A DNA stretch of 64,000 bases from Muricea muricata (GCA_963855995.1 OY979716.1:48218116-48282115); one strand, 5' to 3'. Positions 1 through 8,110 are shown, counted from the stretch's first letter. Notes: a model not told the origin generated them from the letters alone. Program-made: numbers and translations.

Positions 1-373
1 CGAGCAGGCTACATGTGACGCTAACTTTTTTTCGTACATTTCCTCTCAAAACCAACTAACAGTGTTGTATCCTAGCTGTTGACTTGTGTTGTAATTGATT
101 TTGATCATAATTTTGCAATTTATGTGCGAAAATAAGCGGTGTTTTCCCTGAGGTGCATATTTAACATATTTGCTGTCGTTATATGAAAACATTAGTATAT
201 TCTATTAAGCTACCTGAACCAGGTCACCTAAATTGTTTTACATGTTCATCTTAAATACACTTCTAAAACATCTGCAATTAGAACTAAACTAAAGCACAAG
301 AGTAATTGATTAATACAAAAAATATTCTTTAAATGATAGTATTTCAATATTTCATACATTTTCATTCATCTAG
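1..373. other. AT-rich non-coding flank
   Basis: I see no open frame of useful length, RNA gene or repeat here. The stretch ends in a plausible splice acceptor (ATCTAG at 368-373), so it is most simply intron or upstream sequence of the HMG-like gene. Confidence 0.4.
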
Positions 374-983
374 AAGTGGATTAAATGGTTATCAACTTAT
401 TATAAAGAAGAATCTCGTAAGGACAGTGAAAATCCATACAGTGATATTAATATAAATAAAAATAAAAGCATCTTAGTTATTCTTTAATTTATAGACATGT
501 TGAAAGGTTTGACTTTCAATGAGCAAAATACTGAAATTGCAAAGAGATGGCAAGATCTGAATGGTGACCAGAGAATGGCATATATCCAAAGGGCAAAAGA
601 CGACTTGTCACTTCTTGATAATGAGACAAGGGTTAAACGACAATTAAAAAAAGTTAACAGCGCCGTAAGTTACCATTATATAGTTGATTAAAATTAAAAT
701 AAAATTGATATAATTAACTATAGTATAATTAAAATTTCATAATCAAAACAAATTCCTCTTTTGCCAAGAAACTTCATGCATAAACCTCATTATTTAATAC
801 TAAGTTAAATAGCATATATCTTTTATTCCTAGTTATTAGAACTGAAAGAGCTGGGTCTGCAATATTTATTGCTGACAAGCGATGGTGAAAATGTGGAGGT
901 TTTTGGTACAAAACCTGGCCTATATTTCAGCAAGAAAGAAAATATTCTGACCAAATTTTTTGTTGCTGTAAACAGAGCGCAAG
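374..983 (+). CDS. HMG-box-like protein, three exons (partial gene)
   Basis: Proposed exons are 374-416, 495-664 and 833-983. Each is bounded by AG and GT, and the phases agree: exon 1 leaves one base that exon 2 completes with two, and exon 2 ends exactly on a codon. The peptide begins KWIKWLSTYYKEES, continues through TFNEQNTEIAKRWQDLNGDQ and RMAYIQRAKDD, and resembles helices 1-3 of an HMG box: an aromatic-rich first helix, then the W..L...(E/D)...Y...A pattern. HMG boxes bind and bend DNA, so a nuclear role is inferred. Exon 3 (LLELKELGLQYLLLTSDG, then ..GLYFSKKENILTKFF) belongs to no domain I recognise. The first intron, at 78 nt, is short. The real N-terminus lies before the window. The donor at 984 (AAG|GTCAGT) is good, but a direct join to the next candidate exon meets a stop, so the gene may be broken or mis-modelled from there. 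Confidence 0.5.
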
Positions 984-1137
984 GTCAGTTGGGTACAGGA
1001 GCAAAATTTCGTTGTTTTATGGTACTGTTATATTTTCTGTTTACATGCATCTGGGCCAGTTAACAATCACTTATTGATAATTATGATATTGCAATAAATA
1101 ATCCCCCACATGCATTATTAATTACTTAAATCTACAG

Positions 1138-1340
1138 GAAATCCCAAAGTAAAAGCTTTAAATTTAAATTTATGCTTTTAAATTTAACTTCTAAGAGTGT
1201 GAAATATCATGTGACGAAGGATCCAATATCTTGTCTATGCGTTTTCCTAGAAAGTGAAATCAGATCAGATGGACAGTGTCGGAACAGTAGGTTAAAGATG
1301 AAGAGGAAGGCTGTGCGCAACATTCTTAACGAGAAGTACA
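1138..1340 (+). CDS. Candidate downstream exon of the HMG-like gene
   Basis: A CTACAG acceptor ends at 1137 and a consensus GTAAGT donor starts at 1341. One frame is open throughout and basic; it includes the runs YHVTKDPISC, ESEIRSDGQC and NSRLKMKRKAVRNILNEKY. It leaves one base at its 3' end. The phase at its 5' end does not match the donor at 984: joined directly, the frame reaches TAA after about 14 codons. A lost base in the AT-rich stretch 1145-1195, a different acceptor near 1195, or a pseudogene could each explain this. The basic C-terminal part fits a nuclear protein but is not diagnostic. Confidence 0.3.
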
Positions 1341-1599
1341 GTAAGTAAAATTTTGTATTTTTATGACCGATTAAGCTTTGATATTTTAAAATTATTGCGT
1401 CTCAATCCATATAGGTTATATTTTTATATATATTAAAAGAATATATGTGATGCATACTCGCGTAAAAACGCTTGACCTGTTTGGGGTTGATGAAAACAGC
1501 ACCGAACAATGTTGCCCACATTATTTGTTCAATTAACGTTGTCAACAACATTGCTTAGTATTGTTACACCTTATCGCAGGCTAATTTAGGCTCAAAGTA
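1341..1599. other. Intron-like gap with a dispersed inverted repeat
   Basis: There is no coding signal. The 8-bp inverted repeat CAATGTTG (1508-1515) and CAACATTG (1546-1553) is separated by 30 bp. It lies near the left edge of the PolB element and could belong to its terminal region, but no matching right end is visible. Confidence 0.3.
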
Positions 1600-1646
1600 G
1601 TGATAGAAAGGCGGTTTCTGGCGTAACTCGAATAACCGCCCCCTTT

Positions 1647-1780
1647 CCAAGATGGCGGTTCCATTTTTTGCTGGTGTCAAAAAAAAGTTTGCCAAAAATC
1701 CAAGATGGCTGTCAAAATTTTTTTTCCAAGATGGTGGCTCCATTTTTTCCTGACATAAAAAAAATGAGCTGATGATGGCT
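1647..1780 (+). repeat. CCAAGATGG repeat cluster at the left edge of the PolB element
   Basis: CCAAGATGGCGG (1647-1658), CCAAGATGGC (1700-1709) and CCAAGATGG (1726-1734) recur with similar flanks (CCATTTTTT, TCAAAA). A weaker GATGATGGCTGCC follows near 1770. AAGATGGCGG resembles the animal YY1 binding core, so these copies could be promoter elements for the polymerase gene, or simply part of a subterminal repeat. The repetition is seen; the function is inferred. Confidence 0.5.
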
Positions 1781-1791
1781 GCCGCGCTTTT

Positions 1792-4528
1792 TTGAAAAAA
1801 ATTTTTTTAAAACTATATTACAACAATATTAACGTGAACGTGTTTAGTTACGACGACGAAACGAAAAAGGTATACACGTTACGTTTAAGTAATACCTGTT
1901 TTGATACTGTTGTAAATCTGTTATATTTTAATGACCACTATGGTGTTGTTAAAAATGTCAGCAGGTTAGTTTTAAGTCAAAAAAGCAAAAATAAGCGACA
2001 GAAATTTGTATGCGGTGCCTAAATCATTTCGGGTCGGAACACATCCTCGGAAATCATATGGAATGGCGTTCGAAACACAATCATTTATGTCACGTTTACC
2101 CTAACGTTAAAACCAACACCGAATTTTTTAAGCAATACCAGTGTAAACACAGGATTCCATTTGTGGTTTACGCCGATTTCGAGTGTTTATTGCCGCCAAT
2201 AGATAAAAAGATTGGGAAGGGAACTACACAATATCAACATCATTTGCCGAGCAGATTTTGTTATATGATCACGTGTGTAGACGATAGTATTTACGAACCT
2301 AAAACCGTGCTTTATACAATGGAAAATGGAGACGAGGATATCGGAAAGAAGTTCATGGAATCTTTGGAATCTGATCTTAAAAACGTGTTCGAAATATTAA
2401 CGAGTAACGTACCGGTTAAAATGACGGAAGACGATGAAACGGCATACCAACAGGCAAAAACGTGTTATGCCTGCGGATTAGAATTAAAATGGAATTGGGT
2501 CCAGGATCATTGCCACCTTACCGGAAAGTATAGGGGTGCTGCTCATAGTAAATGCAATCTCAAAATTGAGAACCCCAACATTTGTCCCGGTATTGTTTCA
2601 TAATTTGGAAGGTTACGATTGGCACCTTTTTGTCAAAAGTTTAGGAGGAAAAATTAACTGCATTCCAAAAACAGACGAAAAATACATTTCGTTCAGTAAA
2701 AAAGTTGTTTATAACCCAGACAAAAAACCGTTAGAGATATGGTTCCTAGATTCGATAAAATTTACGTTAAAAGGTTTAGAAGGTCTCGTCAAAGGACTCG
2801 GTCCTGACCAGTTTAGGAATTTAGAACCAGGGCTTGGCACAAATGGTCTGTTAAAGAAAAAAGGTGTATTTCCTTACGAGTTCATGGCAGATTTTTCAAA
2901 ATTAAATACCTCCTATTTACCACCTAAAAAAGATTTTTTAGTAAGTTAAACGATACGAATATTACAGACAAACAATACGAACACGCAAAAAACGTTTGGC
3001 AAGAGTTTCATTGTAAAACCATGCGAGATTACCACGACTTGTATTTAAAAACAGACGTGTTATTATTAGCTGACGTCATGGAAAACTATCGTGATGTTTG
3101 TATTAAAAATTACGGTTTGGACCCTTTGGTACTATACGGCGCCGGGTTTAGCGTGGGATGCCGCACTTAAAATTTCGGGTGTAAAATTAGAATTGCTAAC
3201 CGACCCAAATATGTATTTAATGGTTGAGGAAGGGATATGAGGTGGGATCAGTACCATTACAAAACGGTATGCGAAAGCCAACAATTCGTACATGACGAAT
3301 TATAATTTAAACGAACCAACCAATTATATCATGTACTTGGACGCGAATAATTTATATGGCTGGGCTGAGTCATCCCCTTCCAGTCGACGGATTCGAATGT
3401 ATGCCTGCATGTGTATTACCACATTGGGATTTTATAACCGAAGAGGATAGAATAGGATGTATTCTAGAAGTCGACTTGGAATAACCTGAAGAGCTCCAAG
3501 ACGCACACAACGAATATCCGCTTGCTCCTGAATCTTTGAAAATAGAAGGGGTTAACAAACTGATTCCAAATTTACAAAACAAAAAGAATTATGTTATTCA
3601 CTATAAGAATTTGCAGCAGTGTTTAGATCTTGGAATGAAACTTATGAAAATTCATCGCCGCATAAAATTTAACGAGTCTCTTTGGCTTGCATCGTATATC
3701 CAGTTAAATACGGATTTAAGAACGAGAGGAACGACAGATTTCGAGAAGGATTTCTTTAAGCTTATGAACAATAGTGTTTTTGGTAAGACGATGGAAAACA
3801 TAAGGAATGGCGTCGATGTCCGGCTAGTTACAAACGAAGATGCATTTAAAAAATTAGCAAACAAACCTAATTTTGATAGGGTAAATATTTTTACGGAAAA
3901 CCTCGTTGAAGTACATATGTACAAAACGACTATTAAGTTACACAAACCAATTTAACTTAGAATGAGCATTCTCGACCTTTCAAAAACCTTAATGTACGAC
4001 TTTCACTACCATCATATTAAAAAGAAGTACGGGAACCGTGCAAACCTGCTTTTTACAGATACCGACTCGTTATGTTACGATATCCAGACCGAAGACTTTT
4101 ACGACGACATTCGAGATGATGTTACTAGAATGTACGATACGAGCGCCTATCCTCTTGATCATCCTGCAGGTCTTCCGCAAGTCAATAAAAAAATTATAGG
4201 TCTTATGAAAGACGAAGCAGGTGGACGGCAGATCAAAGAATTTGTAGGATTGCGTTCGAAACTGTATGCGTTTAAAATAGATGAAGGGTCGGAAACCAAG
4301 AAATGTAAAGGAACAAAGAAATGCGTGGTTAAAAAGAAGTTAGATATAGAAGATTACAAAGACTGCGTTTTTAAGAGGAACGTACATTACCGTAGCATGA
4401 ACAACTTTCGGAGTAGGAAACATGACACCCACACCGAAACCGTGACGAATTGTTTGCGAAGATGGAATACATACGCTAGCAATAGGTCATGGGCAAACGA
4501 AAAAAAAATTGAGAAAAAAAATTTTTAA
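1792..4528 (+). pseudogene. Type-B DNA polymerase pseudogene (protein-primed, element-type)
   Basis: The family copies DNA from a protein primer in linear mobile or viral genomes. Motifs appear in the expected order: exonuclease motif YADFEC (2169-2186); a zinc-binding insert with a CxxC pair and DHCHLTGKYRGAAH (about 2463-2560); polymerase motif A region NNLYGW (about 3343-3360); motif B region NNSVFGKT (about 3767-3790); and motif C DTDS (4058-4069). The reading frame is broken repeatedly: shifts or stops lie near 2005, 2560, 2945, 3165, 3238, 3370, 3482 and 3955. There is no ATG at the left end and the N-terminal part is short for the family, so the gene is also truncated or its start has decayed. 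The catalytic aspartates of motif C persist, but the gene cannot make a full enzyme. It overlaps a hairpin at its 3' end, directly before the nuclease gene. Confidence 0.85.
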
Positions 4529-4546
4529 ACTAAAAAAGTTTAAAAA
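4522..4546. terminator. Hairpin between polymerase and nuclease genes
   Basis: A perfect 9-bp stem (TTTTTAAAC, 4522-4530; GTTTAAAAA, 4538-4546) closes a 7-nt loop. It overlaps the stop of the upstream frame (4526-4528) and ends on the base before the ATG of the next gene. It is AT-only except for one pair, so chance is possible, but the same arrangement recurs at other gene ends in this element. Confidence 0.4.
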
Positions 4547-5052
4547 ATGTCTGCTGATGAAATTAAACAAATGGTCGTATATAAGCTATGCAGGACTGAT
4601 AAGGCTGAAGACGGTACCGATATCTATATTAGGAGTACGTCGCAACCTTTATGGAAACGGTTGTATCATCACCTGTATCATGCGGAAAAAAATATAGACC
4701 GGGGTTTAGGTGAGGATAACTGTTTGTACAAACGGATGCGTGAAGTCGGCCTTGGGAATTGGGAGATTGAACCGTTGTTTATCCGGACATGTGGTAAAAA
4801 AACGGTTTATGAGCTTGAGCGAAAATGTATTAGGGAGCGCGATGCCGACTTAAACACAAATTTACCAATTACCTCGGAAGAAGAGAAAAAGGAATATCGT
4901 GCTAACTATGGCAAGGATTACTACAAAGAAAATATAGAAAAAAACGGTTTTACTGCGGTATTTGCGGCATGACTTTTAGAGATAACTGGACTTTAAAAAC
5001 CCATCTTAGCACATATAAACATTTTATGAAATGGGTTTGGTACATCGATTAA
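4547..5052 (+). pseudogene. GIY-YIG endonuclease with C-terminal C2H2 zinc finger
   Basis: The protein starts at ATG 4547, just after a hairpin. The N-terminal 100 residues follow the GIY-YIG fold: a first strand VVYKL, a second strand IYIRSTS (the usual YIG is YIR here), an arginine in LWKRLYHH, and a candidate catalytic glutamate in YELERK. GIY-YIG nucleases cut DNA in homing, repair and viral replication; in PolB elements they may process ends or compete for DNA sites. A run of seven A (4938-4944) shifts the frame. In the shifted frame a finger CGICGMTFRDNWTLKTH..H follows (C-x2-C-x12-H-x5-H) and ends at TAA 5050-5052. One lost or gained A therefore separates a 141-residue truncated product from a nuclease-finger protein. 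The G-to-R change at YIG suggests weakened activity. Confidence 0.7.
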
Positions 5053-5064
5053 AAATATTTTTAA
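5049..5064. terminator. 16-bp perfect palindrome at the nuclease stop codon
   Basis: TTAAAAATATTTTTAA is a perfect palindrome that overlaps the stop at 5050-5052. It is wholly A/T, so its individual weight is low. It is listed because hairpins or palindromes recur at gene ends in this element. Confidence 0.3.
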
Positions 5065-5171
5065 AATGAATTCAGAATCGCCTTCAACAGCCTAAAAAAA
5101 GTCCTGAAAGTGAATTTCTCGAAAACGTCTATTTTAATTTCGCTCGTAGCGGGAGTAATCGTCTGCTTGTG

Positions 5172-5207
5172 CTGGGAATTTTGCTTTTTTTTTATTCCCA
5201 GGGAATA
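5172..5207. terminator. Hairpin upstream of the unknown ORF
   Basis: CTGGGAAT (5172-5179) pairs with ATTCCCAG (5194-5201) around a T-rich loop. An alternative fold pairs TATTCCC (5193-5199) with GGGAATA (5201-5207). Either lies within 41 nt of the ATG at 5213. The preceding 150 nt hold only a short open frame with a hydrophobic tail (LLVLGILLFFY), which could be the remnant of another small gene. Confidence 0.4.
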
Positions 5208-5212
5208 AAAAA

Positions 5213-5689
5213 ATGATTTGCAGACACTGTGCAGACTTTTTCGAAGATGTTTATAAGGAATTTAATAATAATTTATTATATATTTATATTGACAGTCGGT
5301 ATATAGAAATGAAATATTTTAAAGAAGCTGTTCTATGTCTCATATTTAATATCGTAGAATTAACTCCTACATGTAAGGTTGGAAGTATGGTTCACGGATT
5401 TTTAAAATTGTCCTTTTTTGAAAAACCAGAATATCGGGAAGGCATATATAAACAAATCCGCTACGAAATTCTCCCGGTCCTCTGGAAAAATCATCGGATG
5501 ATCGAACGAAAAAAACAACGTAAATTAACGTTCCTTACGAGTGAATTACACAATGTTGGAAGAATAGTTGAAGCACATATTATACAAACAATCATTAAGC
5601 CGTACATACGTGACTTAAACAAAAAATGGTCTAAAATGACGGCGTTGGAAAAATTAAAGACAGTACCACCGTTGCTTACGCTACCTTAA
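5213..5689 (+). CDS. Unrecognised 158-residue element protein
   Basis: I do not recognise the family. The frame is open for 158 codons from ATG to TAA. It is one of the few unbroken frames in the element, which suggests either recent insertion or luck. The N-terminus has a short MICRHCADFF start with two cysteines and one histidine. The middle is moderately hydrophobic (EAVLCLIFNIVEL), the centre is strongly basic (ERKKQRKL) and the end is LEKLKTVPPLLTLP. No signal peptide is clear. A hairpin follows immediately, its stem overlapping the stop codon. Position between the nuclease and the membrane cluster suggests a structural or DNA-binding accessory protein, but nothing in the sequence decides this. 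Confidence 0.6.
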   Translation: MICRHCADFFEDVYKEFNNNLLYIYIDSRYIEMKYFKEAVLCLIFNIVELTPTCKVGSMVHGFLKLSFFEKPEYREGIYKQIRYEILPVLWKNHRMIERKKQRKLTFLTSELHNVGRIVEAHIIQTIIKPYIRDLNKKWSKMTALEKLKTVPPLLTLP

Positions 5690-5713
5690 AAACACTTACA
5701 TTTTGGTGTTTTT
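5688..5713. terminator. Hairpin at the end of the unknown ORF
   Basis: An 8-bp stem (AAAAACAC, 5688-5695; GTGTTTTT, 5706-5713) with a 10-nt loop begins inside the TAA stop and is followed by TGTTTAAAAG. A stem plus T-run after a stop resembles a simple terminator or an RNA 3'-end signal. Confidence 0.45.
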
Positions 5714-5742
5714 TGTTTAAAAGTATTTTGCAGGTACTTATA

Positions 5743-5802
5743 ACCAAAATACAAACAAATACAAGGTACCTTACCCCAGCTGTCGCACCAAAATACAAAC
5801 AA
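5743..5802 (+). promoter_or_regulatory. 16-bp direct repeats before the membrane-protein cluster
   Basis: ACCAAAATACAAACAA occurs exactly at 5743-5758 and again at 5787-5802, 44 bp apart. Shorter CAAATACAA copies follow each. They lie in the only spacer of notable length before the small membrane genes (ATG at 5826), the natural place for their promoter. The repeat is seen directly; the promoter role is inferred. Confidence 0.4.
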
Positions 5803-5825
5803 CGTCAAACAAATACAATAAATAA

Positions 5826-6150
5826 ATGGAAGACGAAACTAAAATTATGACGGTCGAAAAGGTAAAAATCCCAAGCGCGTCGAACAAGGAAAACGGCTAG
5901 CCGCTATTTCAAGGGAAGCCAAAGCACATAAAGCTGCGGAATGTGCAAAAGTAAAGAATGTGTAAAAAATGCAAATATGCTCTATTTGGTAGTAGGTGCT
6001 GTTGCTGTTGCTGTTGCAGGTCTTGGTTACGGCGTTTACACTTATTTTTTTAAAAAAGAAGAACAGGAGACACAACAACCACAGGAACAGCAAGATAAAC
6101 AGCAAGTAGAAGAACCACAAAAAAAATTGAATCACTATAAAATAAAATAA
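5826..6150 (+). pseudogene. Small basic single-pass membrane protein
   Basis: From ATG 5826 a short acidic start passes, after a shift in an A-run near 5857-5860, into a basic stretch (GKNPKRVEQGKRLAAISREA). A second shift near 5940 leads into the frame open from ATG 5941 to 6150. That part carries one strong membrane helix (LYLVVGAVAVAVAGLGYGVY) followed by a tail rich in Q, E and K. The intact 69-residue portion starting at 5941 could still be made alone. A basic head plus membrane helix plus charged tail resembles small virion or membrane-anchoring proteins, but I know no named family. The stop is 2 nt before the next start. Confidence 0.5.
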
Positions 6151-6152
6151 TA

Positions 6153-6386
6153 ATGTCTTTAACGAAAGAGGAGGTTTTAAACGGACTTTACAAAGCAGGA
6201 TTAATCACGCTTGGAGCAGTTGGCATATCGATGGCAAGTCAAAAACTTTTGAAAGACGATCTTGGCGTAACACGTTCTACACAATGCCTACTTCGATTAG
6301 CAGTAGCCGTAGGTGGAGGATCGGTACTTGTAAAATTTTTGCAGAAAAAGGAATACGTTCCGGCCGAACCGTTTAAAGCTTGTTAG
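6153..6386 (+). CDS. Small two-helix membrane protein
   Basis: The 77-residue frame starts with MSLTKEEVLNGLYKAG, in good context after AATA. It has two hydrophobic, glycine-rich segments at about residues 13-30 (AGLITLGAVGISMASQ) and 46-62 (LLRLAVAVGGGSVLVKFL), with charged residues between. No signal-peptide cleavage site is obvious. It begins 2 nt after the previous stop and ends 9 nt before the next start, so all three genes probably share one transcript. That spacing is unusual for animal genes and normal for viral or plasmid-like elements. Function unknown; a membrane or virion component is a guess. Confidence 0.6.
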   Translation: MSLTKEEVLNGLYKAGLITLGAVGISMASQKLLKDDLGVTRSTQCLLRLAVAVGGGSVLVKFLQKKEYVPAEPFKAC

Positions 6387-6395
6387 AAATAAAAA

Positions 6396-6797
6396 ATGGC
6401 AAGCGTAGTAGCAGGTGGGTTATTTAATGCCGTCGCCTTTGCAGGTGCGGGATACGTTTTTAACAAATTGGATAAGAAAGGTTACAAAGATGAAATGCAA
6501 CGTCATAATTTAGCAGTGGAACAACTTCAAGCTGCAAAAGAAAAATGGTACGAAAAAACAGTTGAAAAGAAAAACAAAATAGCATTGTTACAAAAACTTT
6601 TAGATGCTAACAAAGATTTAGACGAAACCAACAAAGCGTTGCATAATTTACGGACAGCGTTGGACAAAGATATTGGATCGGAACCAACATTAAACGATTA
6701 TTACAAACCGTCTGACGAAATGAAAATGTATACGAACGTTGTTACTGGTGTTGTAGGATCCGTAGCAGGAGTTTTGGTAAGTAAAATGTTATTGTAA
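6396..6797 (+). CDS. Membrane protein with terminal helices and central coiled coil
   Basis: The 133-residue frame is intact. Residues about 2-22 are hydrophobic (VVAGGLFNAVAFAGAGYVF). A long charged helix follows (about 25-90) with leucine spacing that suggests a coiled coil. After NDYYKPSDEM comes a second hydrophobic helix at the C-terminus (VVTGVVGSVAGVLVSKMLL). From memory, proteins of this shape recur beside PolB genes in repeated elements of cnidarian genomes; that recollection needs a search. The two ends could sit in one membrane with the coil exposed. The stop codon directly abuts a 27-nt hairpin. No catalytic motif is visible. Confidence 0.65.
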   Translation: MASVVAGGLFNAVAFAGAGYVFNKLDKKGYKDEMQRHNLAVEQLQAAKEKWYEKTVEKKNKIALLQKLLDANKDLDETNKALHNLRTALDKDIGSEPTLNDYYKPSDEMKMYTNVVTGVVGSVAGVLVSKMLL

Positions 6798-6824
6798 TTT
6801 CATAACCAACAATTGGTTATGAAA
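6798..6824. terminator. Perfect 12-bp hairpin between convergent genes
   Basis: TTTCATAACCAA (6798-6809), loop CAA, TTGGTTATGAAA (6813-6824), then TATTTTTTT. The stem starts on the base after the stop of the + strand gene and lies 7 nt from the stop of the - strand gene at 6832-6834. Stem, tiny loop and T-run match the shape of a factor-independent terminator, and the convergent setting would let it serve both strands. No polyadenylation signal is obvious beside it. Confidence 0.65.
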
Positions 6825-6831
6825 TATTTTT

Positions 6832-7146
6832 TTACAAGACAAATTTAGTGATTAAAACTCCTAATCCGACCGTACTTCCAAAAAGGTAAGGCAAGTAATG
6901 GTTGTTTGTTGACGGTCGAAAAACTGTTGGTTTTGTTGGTTTTGGAACGTTAGTTTTTGTTGGAAGTGGTGGTTTCGATACGACTGGAATGCAGAGTAGG
7001 TGTGGTGACTATACCGGCATGCACCGCGCGAATGGGCAGTTTATTACATATTATCGATTTGTCGGCAGTTTCGTCATTGTTCGGTGAGCTCTTGTAGGAG
7101 CTGGAACGCGAGTTTCCGAGGAAAACAAAATAAAACTATTAATCAT
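6832..7146 (-). pseudogene. Convergent Pro/Thr-rich C-tail membrane protein, two stops
   Basis: Reading the complement from ATG at 7146-7144, a single frame of 105 codons reaches TAA at 6834-6832, interrupted by two in-frame stops (one at 7053-7051, one near 7010). The first part (ETRVPAPTRAHRT) and the last part (KPPLPTKTNVPKPTKPT) are rich in proline, threonine and lysine. The protein ends with a hydrophobic helix (YLPYLFGSTVGLGVLITKFV), as in tail-anchored or virion membrane proteins. The kept frame across both stops argues for a recently broken gene. The same stretch can be read in + as an open frame, but that has no recognisable character. The gene converges on the membrane cluster, with the hairpin between them. 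Confidence 0.5.
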
Positions 7147-7149
7147 TGC

Positions 7150-8090
7150 AAATAAAATTGTGAATTTTCGTTGCATTCGTGGGAAGAATGCTTCGTTATT
7201 GAATAAACACGAATTTCTGTTTATTCATTGTGTATTAAGACAACCTTGATTCCTGATGGATAACCGTGTGTTGAGCTTGAATGTCATGAGATTCATGTTA
7301 GTTTCATGGTAGTTTGGACATTAGAAGAATTGCCCTTTGTCCATCAGTGGTTAATGGCATAAAAGTTGATGAAATGTTTGATGAATGCAGCAGTCCTGCA
7401 TTGATAGAAAACCATTCTAGCTGTGTTTTTAAGGTAAGATTATCTGGGTGCTCATTTTCGATGTCTTGTTGACAGTTTGTGTACTGTACATGTACAATAT
7501 CATTGAAATAAAAACATTTTGAGATGTTATCGTTCTTTCGAATTTTATACTGTTTAAATTATTCGGATTATGTACTTGAGACTTGTTGATAATACTGTTT
7601 CCATATTAAAAAAAACTAGACTGCATTGGCAAAATGAGGTTCTGAAAACTAATTTGATATTTTGCACATAAAAACTATACTCCAGAGTCATACAAGTCCA
7701 AGATCCATGAAAGTTTAAAACTTATACTATAACCCTGTACCTCGTCATGTAATACTGAAATATTTTTATTTTAGGTATATATTTGTAGTTTTTTGACCCC
7801 AATGATGACCAGGATGGAGGTGACTGGGTATTTAATATTTTTATCATCATTAAGAACCCAAGCTATTCCACCACGTGACCCAGATAGTCAAGACGATGAA
7901 CTGGATAATGTAATTACATCAGCATCAGAAAACTGACTGTAACTGTTTTAATTGGAAATTAAACGAGATTTACCTGTAAGTCGAAGTTTGATTGTAATTC
8001 TACGAGCCATCAGCCAGGAGTGGAGGAGTTGCACGAGATTTTAGAGCTGTCATTGAGCTAATATTATATATACAACCAAACACAAAAATT
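7150..8090. other. Spacer with one hairpin and a possible two-exon ORF
   Basis: A 9-bp hairpin GAATAAACA/TGTTTATTC lies at 7201-7226, upstream of the convergent gene. On the + strand an open frame of 44 codons (7302-7433) ends at a good GTAAGA donor. A TTTTAG acceptor (7774) opens a phase-compatible 53-codon frame to TGA at 7934-7936 that includes IPPRDPDSQDDELD. I recognise neither piece, so this may be a small host exon pair or chance. The rest shows no feature. Confidence 0.25.
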
Positions 8091-8110
8091 CGGAAAAATG
8101 CAAAATTATA

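Larger units (their letters stand above)
1600..7230 (+). mobile_element. Decayed PolB-bearing virus-like or Polinton-like element
   Basis: The block combines a type-B DNA polymerase with a zinc-binding insert, a GIY-YIG nuclease with a C2H2 finger, an unknown ORF, three small membrane ORFs packed 2-9 nt apart, and a convergent membrane ORF on the opposite strand. Intronless, closely spaced genes are foreign in style to the intron-rich host genes on both sides. PolB of this kind is known from Polintons/Mavericks, adintoviruses and related linear elements. I find no retroviral-type integrase, packaging ATPase, protease or capsid gene here, and no clear terminal inverted repeats, so the edges are approximate. 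Either the copy is partial or the element belongs to a smaller class that lacks those genes. Most genes contain frame breaks. Confidence 0.6.

Noticed and set aside
3652-3945. Minus-strand open frame inside the polymerase
   Set aside because: It is opposite the motif B region of the polymerase and is a coding shadow.
5845-6135. Minus-strand hydrophobic open frame
   Set aside because: Its hydrophobicity reflects the A-rich and Q/E-rich codons of the small membrane gene on the other strand.
5826-6797. Bacterial contamination, because of operon-like spacing
   Set aside because: No ribosome-binding sites precede the starts, and the cluster is flanked by animal-type spliced exons and elements.
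6902-7087. Plus-strand open frame, 61 codons
   Set aside because: It lies opposite the Pro/Thr-rich minus-strand gene, whose frame has recognisable composition and a membrane tail; the plus frame also starts at TTG.
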